The position numbers and the translations under genes are program-made. From Nematopogon swammerdamellus (lineage: Eukaryota > Arthropoda > Insecta > Lepidoptera > Adelidae), in contig OX336340.1 in NCBI GenBank assembly GCA_946902875.1, positions 5,973,739 through 6,037,738 of the forward strand: a DNA stretch of 64,000 nucleotides. The letters run 5' to 3'. The notes below the pieces were generated by a model. The model worked only from the letters and a program-made list of their open reading frames with translations, ran no database searches and was not told the origin of the DNA. Of this stretch, positions 21,120-31,645 are shown one piece after another (positions within the stretch are counted from its first letter, which is position 1; each line of letters starts with the position of its first letter).

Positions 21120-21556
21120 AAAAATAAGTTCAAAAACTAAAACCCGACTACTGAAAAATCACGCTCTAAAAAGTATGAAACAAGAAAATGTTCTCATCTG
21201 AAATTGTTATGTACAAACTATTCAATATTTTATCGTCTATTAAATAAACAACTTACACGTAATATATTTTAATGTATTTAATAAATATTCATAGTGTTGT
21301 TCAGAGGATAGCCGTGGTCGTATGCCACCTACCCTATAGGGCAAAGTGGCATACGACCATGGCTATCCTCTGAACTACACTATGAATATTTATTAAATAC
21401 ATTAAAATATATTACGTGTAAGTTGTTTATTTAATAGACGATAAAATATTGAATAGTTTGTACATAACAATTTCAGATGAGAACATTTTCTTGTTTCATA
21501 CTTTTTAGAGCGTGATTTTTCAGTAGTCGGGTTTTAGTTTTTGAACTTATTTTTTT
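21120..21556. repeat. 430-bp near-perfect palindrome, copy 1
   Basis: Arms begin AAGTTCAAAAACTAAAACCC and GACTACTGAAAAATCACGCT and meet near 21337 at CCTATAGG. The only obvious mismatches are around the centre (CACCTACC against TTTGCC-type). It forms the inner end of the foldback element. Confidence 0.95.
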
Positions 21557-21834
21557 TACACTAAATAAATCATTTAGTTTGTATGAAAACTGTAACTTTT
21601 TATTTTAAGGGAATTCAGAAGAAAAATATTTCACTTTTTTGTTAGGTAGTAATAATCCCAATAATCATTTCCTAAATTATAGGTATATACAGTTTTTTAT
21701 ATATTTATATACAGTTTACAGTAATATACATTTTTATATACAGTTTCCTAAATGTAGTGGCCGTTACAACACCCTGTATATTTTCTATCCAGGCTTATGG
21801 TATGTCTGTGTTCATAAATTCTGATTGCGCTTAC
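21557..21834. other. AT-rich spacer and intron start
   Basis: Contains TATATACAGTTT reiterations (21680-21750) and the GGCCGTTACAACACCCTGT terminus. The minus-strand receptor intron begins at 21834 with GTAAGC. Confidence 0.6.
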
Positions 21835-22061
21835 CGAGCCGTTGTCCGTCATGGTCCTCAAGGGTATGTAGGCGTGTTCCACCGCAGCCACGATCAGTAC
21901 TGGCGAGAAGATGGCCAGCGCCACCAGCCACAGCATCAGCAGGACCAGGAGGGCCCCCCGCCGCGACGGCATCCAGGGCTGACGCAGGGACTGCGTGATG
22001 GCCAGGTACCGGTCCACTGACATGGCAGTTATTGTGAACACACTGGCCGCTACTGCAACAC
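21835..22061 (-). CDS. GPCR exon: TM3 end with DRY, ICL2, TM4
   Basis: A 227-bp minus-strand exon of a rhodopsin-family receptor at the plasma membrane. The acceptor CTTCTTCAG precedes 22061 and the donor GTAAGC starts at 21834. It completes a split Gly codon (phase 1) from the exon at 34854-34996 and reads GVAVAASVFTITAMSV, DRYLAITQSLRQPW, then TM4 LLVLLMLWLVALAIF SPVLIV and an extracellular loop ending at TDNGS. DRY is the class-A G-protein-coupling motif. Residue pattern and phase argue for a functional gene rather than a relic. Ligand class is not determinable here; peptide-type is my guess from the sequence style. TM5-7 are not found in order downstream. Codon use is GC-rich, unlike the surrounding repeats. 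Confidence 0.88.
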
Positions 22062-22399
22062 CTGAAGAAGACAGTCATGATAAGGATCTGGTCATATTGT
22101 TTTTTAAAAACAGAAGGAGGATGGATGAGATTTTCGAACAAAATCTCTTATTATCTCAAAAACTAAATGTGATATCGAAAAATTAAAAAACCTGTTTAGA
22201 TCTGGACTTTGGACTAAATTTAAAAAAAATCCAAGATGGTTCTTGCTTTAGGTGGTCCCTCAAACTTTTCCTATTTTCGCTGAGAGTATGAAATCGACTC
22301 TTGGAAGAGCAACAGCATAGAGAGCGAGAAGGAATATCAGAATGTGTGAAATAAATTGTGAAAAATCTAATCAAAACGGCTCTGCAGATCCTAGGGTGA

Positions 22400-23080
22400 C
22401 TTTGTTAGTTTGTTAGTTGGGTTCTGATGATGGATCCGGAAGGAAGCCATAGTAACTCCTAAACTACACGTGATAAGCCCACCGTGTTTGGGCTCGTTGG
22501 ATTTGTCCTTGCAAGTCTTGTCATATATGATGTCCAGGGTCCTGATGATGGAGCCGGAAAGAAGCCATAGGGACTCCTAAACCACCCATGATAAATCCAC
22601 CGTGTTTGGGCTCGTTGGGTTTGTCTTCGCAAGTACTCTAGTCATGTTGTTTCCAGGGTCCTGATGATGGAGCCGGAAGGAAGCCATAGGAACTCCTAAA
22701 CTACACATGATAAATCCACCATGTTTGGGCTCGTTGGATTTGTCTTCGCAAGTACTCTAGTCATATATGATTTCCAGTGTCCTGATGATAGAGCCGGAAG
22801 GAAGCCATAGGAATATAGATTAGGTTATAAGATGCGTCGCATTTTTATATTTGATATTTATTAATTTGTTACTTTAGTTAGACATAATGTCAAGCTTATC
22901 TCTTTTTCTGTCTAAATTTTAGTTTACATTTTTAAGCAGCTTGTGTTTTTGAAAAATAATAAAAAATATATAAATGTAATACTTTTTTTTATTTTGTTGA
23001 GTTCATTTTCAATGTACCTCGAAGGTCGTGTAATGCATTTCTTAGCCAGTACCGTGTATCCTAAGTATTCAGTCTTATAA
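22400..23080 (+). repeat. Partial long-TIR element with about 119-bp tandem repeats
   Basis: Three and a half tandem units (22425-22810) of TGATGATGGAGCCGGAAGGA, AGCCATAGGAACTCCTAAAC, CCACCGTGTTTGGGCTCGTT and GTCTTCGCAAGTACTCTAGT, then TAGATTAGGTTATAAGATGC, GACATAATGTCAAGCTTATC and TTTTCAATG. The same blocks make up the more complete element at 35934-36798. Confidence 0.8.
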
Positions 23081-23110
23081 ATCTATACTTTCCACCATCA
23101 CTACACCATT

Positions 23111-23331
23111 ATGTTCAAGAGTTCATTTGATTTTTTAAGTCTAATAGATAGTATCCAGGAATCCAATGAAGAAGTGCTGAGTGACATAGATAACATCGAT
23201 GTCATTCAATCCTTTGTAGTCGCACATCCCGAGGATTGTCATACTATCATGTCCCAAAACTGCCGCTTAAAAATTCTGTCACTTAACATTCGAAGTGTTC
23301 AGAAAAATTTTGACAATTTGACTGTTCTAAT
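23111..23331 (+). pseudogene. LINE ORF2 N-terminus (endonuclease start), split by P-like copy 2
   Basis: ORF beginning at 23111 runs to the 8-bp target GTTCTAAT. It carries LKILSLNIRSVQKNF and DNLTVL, the typical opening of an apurinic-type LINE endonuclease with its catalytic Asn. Removing the P-like element and one TSD continues the frame at 26644 as NVHFDVIVLWEC, the next endonuclease strand (usually VILTE). The copy ends soon after, so it was already truncated. Clade (CR1/Jockey-like) is uncertain. Confidence 0.75.
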
Positions 23332-23483
23332 CACGAGTCAGTAAGCCTGGAGGCGCTATACATAGGAGGACAGGGGTAGCCGCGCGTCGGCGCACACGCG
23401 CCAGCGCGTCAGTCTAGCGCCGGCGACCGATCTTAGTCTCCGTCCGCCGCTCAGGCGGAGCGAACGTGCGCGTCTGTCACAAA

Positions 23484-23564
23484 ATGCCTCATTGTGCAGT
23501 GCTTTGGTGCAAAAAGTCGTCGAAAAATTCAAACTTGAACACAGATGGAGTTCACCTTTCACGA
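23484..23564 (+). pseudogene. THAP first exon, frameshifted copy
   Basis: As 7633-7712 but with one extra T after GATGGAGT, so the frame after residue 23 reads HLSR instead of TFHE before the GTAAGT donor at 23565. This breaks the conserved THAP opening. Confidence 0.7.
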
Positions 23565-24124
23565 GTAAGTACTTTCATTCAATTTGATAGCATTTTTCGC
23601 TTGAATTTCAGTAACAAACATCGGCGTAAATATGTATGGAGAGCTCTTTTCTGCTTACCCACCATAGGTCGACTATCGTGTTGGATGCAGTTAGCTCTTG
23701 TAATTTTTTTTGTTTATTGATAAATATGTATGTTAAATGTATACAGATATTTCATGCATTCTGCCTTATTGCCAAAGGACATTTCTTCTAGTCAACCTCA
23801 GCAGGTTTCCTCGTTCAATATTCGTTTATCGCGCTTTTTTCATTCAACCAGTACCTACCGGTTTTTACTTTTGAGCGACTCTAAAGGAATTAATTACTTT
23901 AGGTCATGCGTCTACCGGGAATTAGTCTTGTTATGCTTAGCATTAACAAAATTAATGCATAATGAATACCCCGTTAGCATTTAGCACTGCTAAGCGCCCT
24001 GATGAATAAAAATTAATGCTAAATGCTAAGCAATAATCACATTTAATTTTAGTTAGCATTGCTGTTGCGTTCGTAAAACTTTGTTGGTTCGTTTGTTTTG
24101 GAACGCACAAAGCAATGAAGTATG

Positions 24125-24454
24125 TTTTTTTTTTTTTTTTATGGAAACTGACACGGTTGGCTACCATCACCTACAACATCCGTGATGTCAGCCCATAACA
24201 CCGGGTGAACTTGGTGCCACGTCAGTGCTTCCCTTCGGTCGTGCCGGCTACACTGAACTGGACGGAAAACACAAACTATTTACATAGCCGTTTCGACCGA
24301 CCTTTCATTCAGTGCGGTGGTACCAACCCGGGCGGGTTAAACCCTACCACCTAGTAATATAAGAAGGGAGTCATATCCCTTAGTCGCCTTTTACGACATA
24401 CACGGGGAGAGATGCAGTGGGGCTATTCTTTTAAAGTACCGGCCCCACACGGTA
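24125..24454 (-). repeat. SINE-A nested in P-like copy 2
   Basis: Orthologous to the SINE at 8273-8603 in copy 1: same position, same body, A tail one base shorter. Confidence 0.9.
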
Positions 24455-24581
24455 TGTGCTATTTATCTGTGGTACTGCTAAATGCTAAATGCTATATAGC
24501 GCCTGCGCTCCGCTGCTAGCTAGCTAGCTAGCATCTAAATGCGAAATGCGATGCGATCATGCGAGTGAGGGGTCGGAATTA

Positions 24582-25507
24582 TCATCTGTCACGTGATCAT
24601 TAGTTTTGGTCATATCTACAGAACCACTGGACTTAGACCCATCGTGTTGGTACTCAAACTGAACGTCTCGGTGAGATCTATCCATCTGTCACGTGATAAT
24701 TTGTTTTGGTCATATCTCGAGAACCACTGAACTTAGACCCATCGTGTTGGTACTCAAACTGAACGTCTCGATGAGATCTACCCATCTATCACGTGATAAT
24801 TTGTTTTGGTCATATCTCGAGAACCAATGGACTTAGACCCATCGTGTTGGTACTCAATCTGAACGTCTCGATGAGATCTATCCATCTGTCACATTAACTT
24901 TTGTTTTGGTCATAACTCGAGAACCACTGGTGCTAGACCCATCGTGTTGGTACTCAAACTTCAGGTCTCGGTGAGATCTATCCATCTGTCACATGAACTT
25001 TTGTTTTGGTCATAACTCGAGAACCACTGGTGCTAGACCCATCGTGTTGGTACTCAAACTGAACGTCTCGGTGAGATCTACCCATCTGTCACGTGATAAT
25101 TTGTTTTGGTCATATCTCGAGAACCACTGAACTTAGACCCATCGTGTTGGTACTCAAACTGAACGTCTCGATGAGATCTACCCATCTATCACGTGATAAT
25201 TTGTTTTGGTCATATCTCGAGAACCAATGGACTTAGACCCATCGTGTTGGTACTCAATCTGAACGTCTCGATGAGATCTATCCATCTGTCACATTAACTT
25301 TTGTTTTGGTCATAACTCGAGAACCACTGGTGCTAGACCCATCGTGTTGGTACTCAAACTTCAGGTCTCGGTGAGATCTATCCATCTGTCACATGAACTT
25401 TTGTTTTGGTCATAACTCGAGAACCACTGGTGCTAGACCCATCGTGTTGGTACTCAAACTTCAGGCCTCGGTGAGATCTATCCATCTATCACATGAACTT
25501 TTGTTTT
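24582..25507 (+). repeat. 100-bp satellite array in P-like copy 2
   Basis: Same nine-plus units and the same 400-bp higher-order order as 8731-9656, with no unit gained or lost, as expected if the whole element moved as a block recently. Confidence 0.95.
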
Positions 25508-25542
25508 GGTTTATTCACACGCTTGAGTGAATTCGCACTTCA

Positions 25543-25817
25543 TATACACGGTGTTGCAGTTGCCCCCGTAATATTTCTAACTGACATAAGGGGGTTATTC
25601 TATATGTGAAACTAAACAACTTATGTGGCGAAAACATTTTTTTTAACAAAAAAAATGTTTTTGCCGTAAATATTTTAAATGCATATTCTCAAAATGTACG
25701 GAGAAAAAAAATTTTTTTTCTTCAAATTAAAAAGTCGTACAACAAAAGTTGTGGTTATTTCACGTAAAGAATCACCCCCTTTCGGGTTTTACGGTTGGGG
25801 TTGCAACACCGTGTATA
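25543..25817. mobile_element. 275-bp MITE nested in P-like copy 2
   Basis: Same TATACACGGTGTTGCA-ended element at the same internal position as 9692-9966. Confidence 0.75.
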
Positions 25818-26643
25818 AGACATTCATTGTGTGTTTTCATTCCATCATGAACTGTCGAGCGATATTTTTCGCATTCGCATTTAGCATTTAACGTTAGCAT
25901 GTTAATGGCGTAAGATTCGCAAGTGAATTAAATTCATGCTTTTTCGAATTAATTAACAACACTACCGGGAATATCAGATCGCGGATATTTAGGAGAATTA
26001 AAAATAATTGACATGGTAGGGTAGATTTTCGCGAATTTTTCGCGAAGTCATATTGCAATATAATTTGTCATATCGTTGGCTAAGTAATTAGCAAATAGTT
26101 GTTAATAATATAATTATATTTTTTTTGGTTACAAAACTTTTCGACTTTCTAACATTATTTTTTTAATTTTGGAAAATTCCAATAACAAATACTCCAATAA
26201 GATAATACCAATGTACGAGGTCTTACATATCATTGTTTTGGAAATTTTATGTAGATTTATAATAAAGTATCCGAGGTATCTCAGAACTTAGAACTATTAT
26301 CGTGTTTATGCGAAAATCTGCAAATTCGCAAAATTGTGAAAGGGGCGTTGCCTTTGTTCATTTAAGAGAAAGTTATATTATTCCCTTTATGTAAAGAAGG
26401 GTTAAATATTGTTAAATCCGTTTCATCTTTTCATCGCGAATCGACACAATGAGCGACTTATTGTATGAATCCCGTTCAAACGTATGGAAGACTGGCGTCA
26501 CTTGGCTACCTACTCGCTCGGCCAATCACGGCGTTCCATGCGCCGCTCCCGCCTCAGACTTCACACCCCTTTGGCGGCTACCTCGGTTCTCATACAAACG
26601 ATGCCGTATTTCGTATCCAGGCTTACTGACTCGTGGTTCTAAT

Positions 26644-26707
26644 GCACCGACTAAATGTACATTTTGACGTCATTGTTCTCTGGGAATGCTGGAATGGCAG
26701 GAATATA
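26644..26707 (+). pseudogene. LINE endonuclease fragment, continuation
   Basis: Continues the frame of 23111-23331 after the P-like insertion (HRLNVHFDVIVLWEC). It is followed to 26960 by sequence I cannot assign, in which an ORF (LARQFVTMPLAGPPQ) has no recognised motif. Confidence 0.65.
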
Positions 26708-26959
26708 CTTGTTTTTACCTATTATAATAACTGAACTGCTATATTTGAAAATACATTTAAAGAATCTGTCGTTGCGGATTATGTGCCCGCTCGCGCGTCA
26801 ATTTGTTACAATGCCCCTAGCCGGACCGCCTCAGCCGAATTCCATCTCCGTTGAATCTATTATGGGCTTCGATCAACGATTACGGGTGGAAATATTTGGG
26901 ATTTATCCGGCCGAAGCGACAAACCGGCCTCAGGAATTTAGGATCAATAAGAGCAATAT

Positions 26960-27212
26960 ACAAGAAGTAACGTGAAATCCTCCGACACGCACCACATTAA
27001 TCGATATTGGACACTGCGTGGCTAAGCTCAAATGGCAGGGGGCTGGGCATGTCTGCCAACAGTGTGTGAAAAGACCACACGCCATGTGAAACGACGATAT
27101 TAGGTACGTTGGTGACAATAATGGTTTCTGTACCGCTGCAAGCCAGGAGAACTGGAGAAACATTTGAGAGACTTTTGTCCAGCAATGGACGTAAAAACTG
27201 ACCGACTGACTG
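26960..27212 (+). pseudogene. RTE-clade LINE 3' end, decayed
   Basis: Aligns by eye to 711-1049: CGACACGCACCACATTAATC, GATATTGGACACTGCGTGGC, TAAGCTCAAATGGCAG, GTCCAGCAATGGACG, then the GACTGACTGAC tail. Indels and stops disrupt the frame. Confidence 0.8.
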
Positions 27213-27275
27213 ACAGATACGATCTGAATTTCATAATAGTTACACACGATAATGATTACAAAATATAAATCATCA

Positions 27276-27688
27276 AGCGGCGGGTGGCCGAGTGGTTTGG
27301 GCATCGGCTTCTCATGCGAGAGGTCCCAGGTTCGAATCCGGTCGGCGTGTACCAATGAGTTTTTTCTGACGAAAAAATTTACGTGCGTATCTACACCTGC
27401 TGCTTCACCGTTCGGAACCGGTGTAAAACTGTAGGTCCCGTGGGTCCCTTCCCTTGCCACTTACTAGGTGGTAGGCTCAAATTGTAGCCGACTGGATTGG
27501 TACAACCGTAGTGGATGTAAGATAGCCGCATGCATAGTAGCCTCGGTTGTGTTCTCCTCTAGTCCAGTACAGTCAGCAATCCAGGAAAGTACCCGGTATG
27601 GCACCTACCTTCTCGGAGGTGATATTGGCTGGTCAGAGCATGTGCTTTGGCCCCTCTGACTCTGCCCCCCATACCGGATTACATAAAA
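27276..27688 (+). repeat. tRNA-derived SINE (SINE-C), full-length
   Basis: The head has a tRNA-type split pol III promoter: A box TGGCCGAGTGGTTTGGGCAT and B box GGTTCGAATCC spaced as in a tRNA of Leu/Ser style, followed by GGCGTGTACCAATGAG. The body contains CACCTGCTGCTTCACCG, GGTGGTAGGCTCAAATTGT, CCTCGGTTGTGTTCTCC, and the end is CATACCGGATTACATAAAA. Other copies are at 41455-41761 and, headless, at 38257-38475. Part of the body (GTGGTAGG..GGTAC-ACCGTAGTGG) is shared with SINE-A. Confidence 0.9.
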
Positions 27689-27846
27689 CTTTTCAGTACA
27701 AATGAATGAAAAACACAATATTAGAAATGAACCAAAAAAGGTGAGGTGTGATAGAACACCCTACGAAGCTTCTTACGCTTAGCATTTAGAAAATACATAT
27801 AATAAAATCGTAGAGGTAAGAAAGTCTGTACATTGAATGTATTCGG

Positions 27847-28266
27847 AAAAAACTAAAACCCGACTACTGAAAAATCACGCTCTAAAAAGTATGAAACAAG
27901 AAAATGTTCTCATCTGAAATTGTTATGTACAAACTATTCAATATTTTATCGTCTATTAAATAAACAACTTACACGTAATATATTTTAATGTATTTAATAA
28001 ATATTCATAGTGTAGTTCAGAGGATAGCCATGGTCGTATGCCACTTTGCCCTATAGGGTAGGTGGCATACGACCACGGCTATCCTCTGAACAACACTATG
28101 AATATTTATTAAATACATTAAAATATATTACGTGTAAGTTGTTTATTTAATAGACGATAAAATATTGAATAGTTTGTACATAACAATTTCAGATGAGAAC
28201 ATTTTCTTGTTTCATACTTTTTAGAGCGTGATTTTTCAGTAGTCGGGTTTTAGTTTTTGAACTTAT
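27847..28266. repeat. Near-perfect palindrome, copy 2
   Basis: Same palindrome as 21120-21556 in exact reverse-complement form, including the asymmetric central mismatches; centre near 28053. Confidence 0.95.
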
Positions 28267-28387
28267 TTTTTATTTTAATTATTTTGGGGATATAACTTCG
28301 TGATAAAGTATTTGCAGATCCGTTTTACATGTTTTGTTTGTTTAGGTTTTACTGTTTTATAATTTTAACATGTGTACCATAGTCCAT

Positions 28388-31199
28388 AAGGGCAAGCTGG
28401 GTTCAGGTAAACGATAAACCGACTCGAAGAAAGTAAGTAACAAAGGGCGAGGCCGAAGGCCGAGCTGCGTTCAGGAAGACGACAAACTTTCTCGAAGAAA
28501 GTAAGCAACTATGGGCGAGGCCGAAGGCCGAGCGGCGCTCAGGAAGAGGATGAACCATCTTTAAGAAAGTAAGTAACTGAGGGCGAGGCCGAAGGCCGAG
28601 CTGCGTTCGGGAAGACTATAAACCTTCCCGAAGACAGTAAGTAACCATGGGCGAGGCCGAAGGCCGAGCTGCGTTCAGGAAGAGCATAAACCATCTTTAA
28701 GAAAGTAAGTAACTGAGGGCGAGGCCGAAGGCCGAGCTGCGTTCGGGAAGACTATAAACCTTCCCGAAGACAGTAAGTAACCATGGGCGAGGCCGAAGGC
28801 CGAGCTGCGTTCAGGAAGAGCATAAACCATCTTTAAGAAAGTAAGTAACTGAGGGCCAGGCCGAAGGCCGAGCTGCGTTCGGGAAGACGATAAACCTTCT
28901 CGAAGAAAGTAAGTAACAAAGGGCGAGGCCGAAGGCCGAGCTGCGTTCAGGAAGACGATAAACTTTCCCGAAGACAGTAAGTAACTATGGGCGAGGCCGA
29001 AGGCCGAGCTGCGTTCAGGAAGAGGATAAACAATCTTTAAGAAAGTAAGTAACTGAGGGCGAGGCCGAAGGCCGAGCTGCGTTCGGGAAGACTATAAACC
29101 TTCTCGAAGAAAGTAAGTAACAAAGGGCGAGGCCGAAGGCCGAGCTGCGTTCAGGAAGACGATAAACTTTCCCGAAGACAGTAAGTAACTATGGGCGAGG
29201 CCGAAGGCCGAGCTGCGTTCAGGAAGAGCATAAACCATCTTTAAGAAAGTAAGTAACTGAGGGCCAGGCCGAAGGCCGAGCTGCGTTCGGGAAGACTATA
29301 AACCTTCTCGAAGAAAGTAAGTAACAAAGGGCGAGGCCGAAGGCCGAGCTGCGTTCAGGAAGACGATAAACTTTCCCGAAGACAGTAAGTAACTATGGGC
29401 GAGGCCGAAGGCCGAGCTGCGTTCGGGAAGACTATAAACCTTCTCGAAGAAAGTAAGTAACAAAGGGCGAGGCCGAAGGCCGAGCTGCGTTCAGGAAGAC
29501 GATAAACTTTCCCGAAGACAGTAAGTAACTATGGGCGAGGCCGAAGGCCGAGCTGCGTTCAGGAAGAGCATAAACCATCTTTAAGAAAGTAAGTAACTGA
29601 GGGCCAGGCCGAAGGCCGAGCTGCGTTCGGGAAGACTATAAACCTTCTCGAAGAAAGTAAGTAACAAAGGGCGAGGCCGAAGGCCGAGCTGCGTTCAGGA
29701 AGACGATAAACTTTCCCGAAGACAGTAAGTAACTATGGGCGAGGCCGAAGGCCGAGCTGCGTTCAGGAAGAGCATAAACCATCTTTAAGAAAGTAAGTAA
29801 CTGAGGGCCAGGCCGAAGGCCGAGCTGCGTTCGGGAAGACTATAAACCTTCTCGAAGAAAGTAAGTAACAAAGGGCGAGGCCGAAGGCCGAGCTGCGTTC
29901 AGGAAGACGATAAACTTTCCCGAAGACAGTAAGTAACTATGGGCGAGGCCGAAGGCCGAGCTGCGTTCAGGAAGAGGATAAACCATCTTTAAGAAAGTAA
30001 GTAACTGAGGGCGAGGCCGAAGGCCGAGCTGCGTTCGGGAAGACTATAAACCTTCTCGAAGAAAGTAAGTAACAAAGGGCGAGGCCGAAGGCCGAGCTCA
30101 GTTCAGGAAGACGATAAACTTTTTCGAAGACAGTAAGTAACTATGGGCGAGGCCGAAGGCCGAGCTGCGTTCAGGAAGAGGATAAACCATCTTTAAGAAA
30201 GTAAGTAACTGAGGGCGAGGCCGAAGGCCGAGCTGCGTTCGGGAAGACTATAAACCTTCTCGAAGAAAGTAAGTAACAAAGGGCGAGGCCGAAGGCCGAG
30301 CTGCGATCAGGAAGATGATAAACTATCTCGAAGACAGTAAGTATATGGGAGAGGCCGAAGGCCGAGCTGCGTTCATGAAGAGGATAAACCATCTTTAAGA
30401 AAGTAATTAAAAAAGGGCGAGGCCGAAGACCGAGCTGCATTCGGGAAGACTATAAACCTTCTCGTAAACAGTAAGTAACTAAGGGAGAGGCCGAAGGCCG
30501 AGCTGCGTTCGGGAAGACTATAAACCTTCTCGTAGACAGTAAGTAACTATGGGCGAGGCCGAAGGGCGCGATGCGTTCAGGAAGAGGATAATCCTTTTCG
30601 AAATAAGTAGCTAAGAAGTTACTTTCTTCGAGATGATTATCCTCTTCCTGAACGCAGCTCGGCCTTCGGCCTCGCCCTTTGTTGCTTACTTTCTTAAAGA
30701 TGGTTTATCCTCTTCCTGAACGCAGCTCGGCCTTCGGCCTCGCCCATAGTTACTTACTGTCTTCAAAAAAGTTTATCCTCTTCCTGAACGCAGCTCGGCC
30801 TTCGGCCTCGCCTGTTGTTACTTACTTTCTTCGAGAATGTTTAGGCTTCCCGAACGCAGCTCGGCCTTCGGCCTCGCCCTTGGTTACTTACTTTCTTAAA
30901 GATGGTTTATCCTCTTCCTGAACGCAGATCGGCCTTCGGCCTCGCCCATAGTTACTTACTGTCTTCGAGAAAGTTTATCGTCTTCCTGAACGCAGCTCGG
31001 CCCTCGGCCTCGCCTTTTATTACTTACTTTCTTCGAGAAGGTTTATAGTCTTCCCGAACGCAGCTCGGCCTTCGGCCTCGCCCTCAGTTACTAACTGTCT
31101 TTAAGAAGGTTTATCTTCTTCCCGAACGCAGCTCGGCCTGCTGCCTCGCCCTTAGGTACTTATTTTCTTTGAGTAGGTTTATCGTCTTCCTGAACGCAA
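28388..31199 (-). repeat. 68-bp minisatellite array, copy 2
   Basis: About 41 units, mirror image of 18592-21001. The orientation switch is at about 30600-30625, and the three-unit (about 204 bp) higher-order pattern is conserved. Confidence 0.95.
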
Positions 31200-31277
31200 C
31201 TCATTTACAAACTTTCGCGTTTATAATATTAATATGGTTTTAAGTAGGATGTATTTGGGTAGGTTTGGAATGAGGCC

Positions 31278-31645
31278 GAGTACCGTGTGGGGTCGATACT
31301 TAAAAAGAATATCCCCACTGCATCTCTCCCCATGCATGTCGTAAAAGGCGACTAAGGGATAAGGACAAGATGCCGTGCTAAAGGGCGACAGGCTCGCCAC
31401 CTCTCACCTTGGCACGGTACTTCCACCGAGTCATGCAGTAGGTGGGTCTTCGTGCCATACTTGCTGCTTGATTGATTTAATCTTGTTCGAATCCTTTGCG
31501 AAACGTGGTGGTCGGTGTTGTGCTGTAATTGACAAGAGTTCTTGCAGCACAACACCGATTACTCTGCTTACCCCGATTGTCGGGATTCAGCGTGTGTGAT
31601 ATATACATATCACACACGCTGAAAAAATATATTCGTATATATGTA
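31278..31645 (+). repeat. SINE-B nested in foldback copy 2
   Basis: Full-length SINE-B with the 12-bp TSD TGGAATGAGGCC on both sides (31266-31277, 31646-31657). Its 3' end contains a 38-bp hairpin (31586-31623, TTCAGCGTGTGTGATAT arm) absent from copy 1. Confidence 0.9.

Larger units (their letters stand above)
17785..21556 (+). mobile_element. Foldback-type composite element, copy 1
   Basis: Outer terminus CCCGACTACGGCGAAGCAAA, a GTAT microsatellite, about 300 bp of conserved sequence, a nested SINE-B (18190-18520), a 68-bp minisatellite array (18592-21001) that switches orientation near 19120, about 120 bp unique sequence, and an inner end formed by a near-perfect palindrome of about 430 bp (21120-21556). 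No ORF with domain support. The reverse complement of nearly the whole structure is present at 27847-32050. TTTTA follows the inner CCCGACTAC motif and also precedes the outer end, a possible short TSD, but the boundaries are ambiguous. Superfamily unknown. Confidence 0.75.
17444..21780. mobile_element. TATACAGGTTGTTGTAACGGCC-type TIR element hosting foldback copy 1
   Basis: Inverted termini ACAGGTTGTTGTAACGGCC (17448) and GGCCGTTACAACACCCTGT (right end to 21780) bracket a region whose own sequence is split by the foldback element at 17785-21556. Left internal part: a SINE-like AT-rich stretch, the self-complementary TTGACAAATTAAATTAATTTGTCAA, and a GC-rich block at 17625-17760 containing ACACGTAAGTACG. 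The pairing of the two ends as one element is inference. The right end lies only 54 bp from the receptor exon. Confidence 0.5.
23332..26635 (+). mobile_element. P-like element copy 2, non-autonomous
   Basis: Same 3304-bp element as 7481-10784, in direct orientation 15.85 kb away, with the same 20-bp terminal repeats and its own perfect 8-bp TSD GTTCTAAT (23324-23331, 26636-26643). Differences from copy 1 that I can see: an extra T in the THAP exon near 23552, one fewer T in the SINE A-tail, one substitution near 24014 and one near 25934. Different TSDs show two transposition events, not a segmental duplication. Inserted in a LINE fragment within the receptor intron. Confidence 0.9.

Noticed and set aside
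27290..27335. A genuine tRNA gene
   Set aside because: The A and B boxes are good but acceptor-stem pairing is not seen and the sequence continues into a SINE body shared with 41455-41761.
26930..27460. 176-codon minus-strand ORF
   Set aside because: It runs antisense through an RTE relic and the tRNA-like SINE head, so it is a chance frame.
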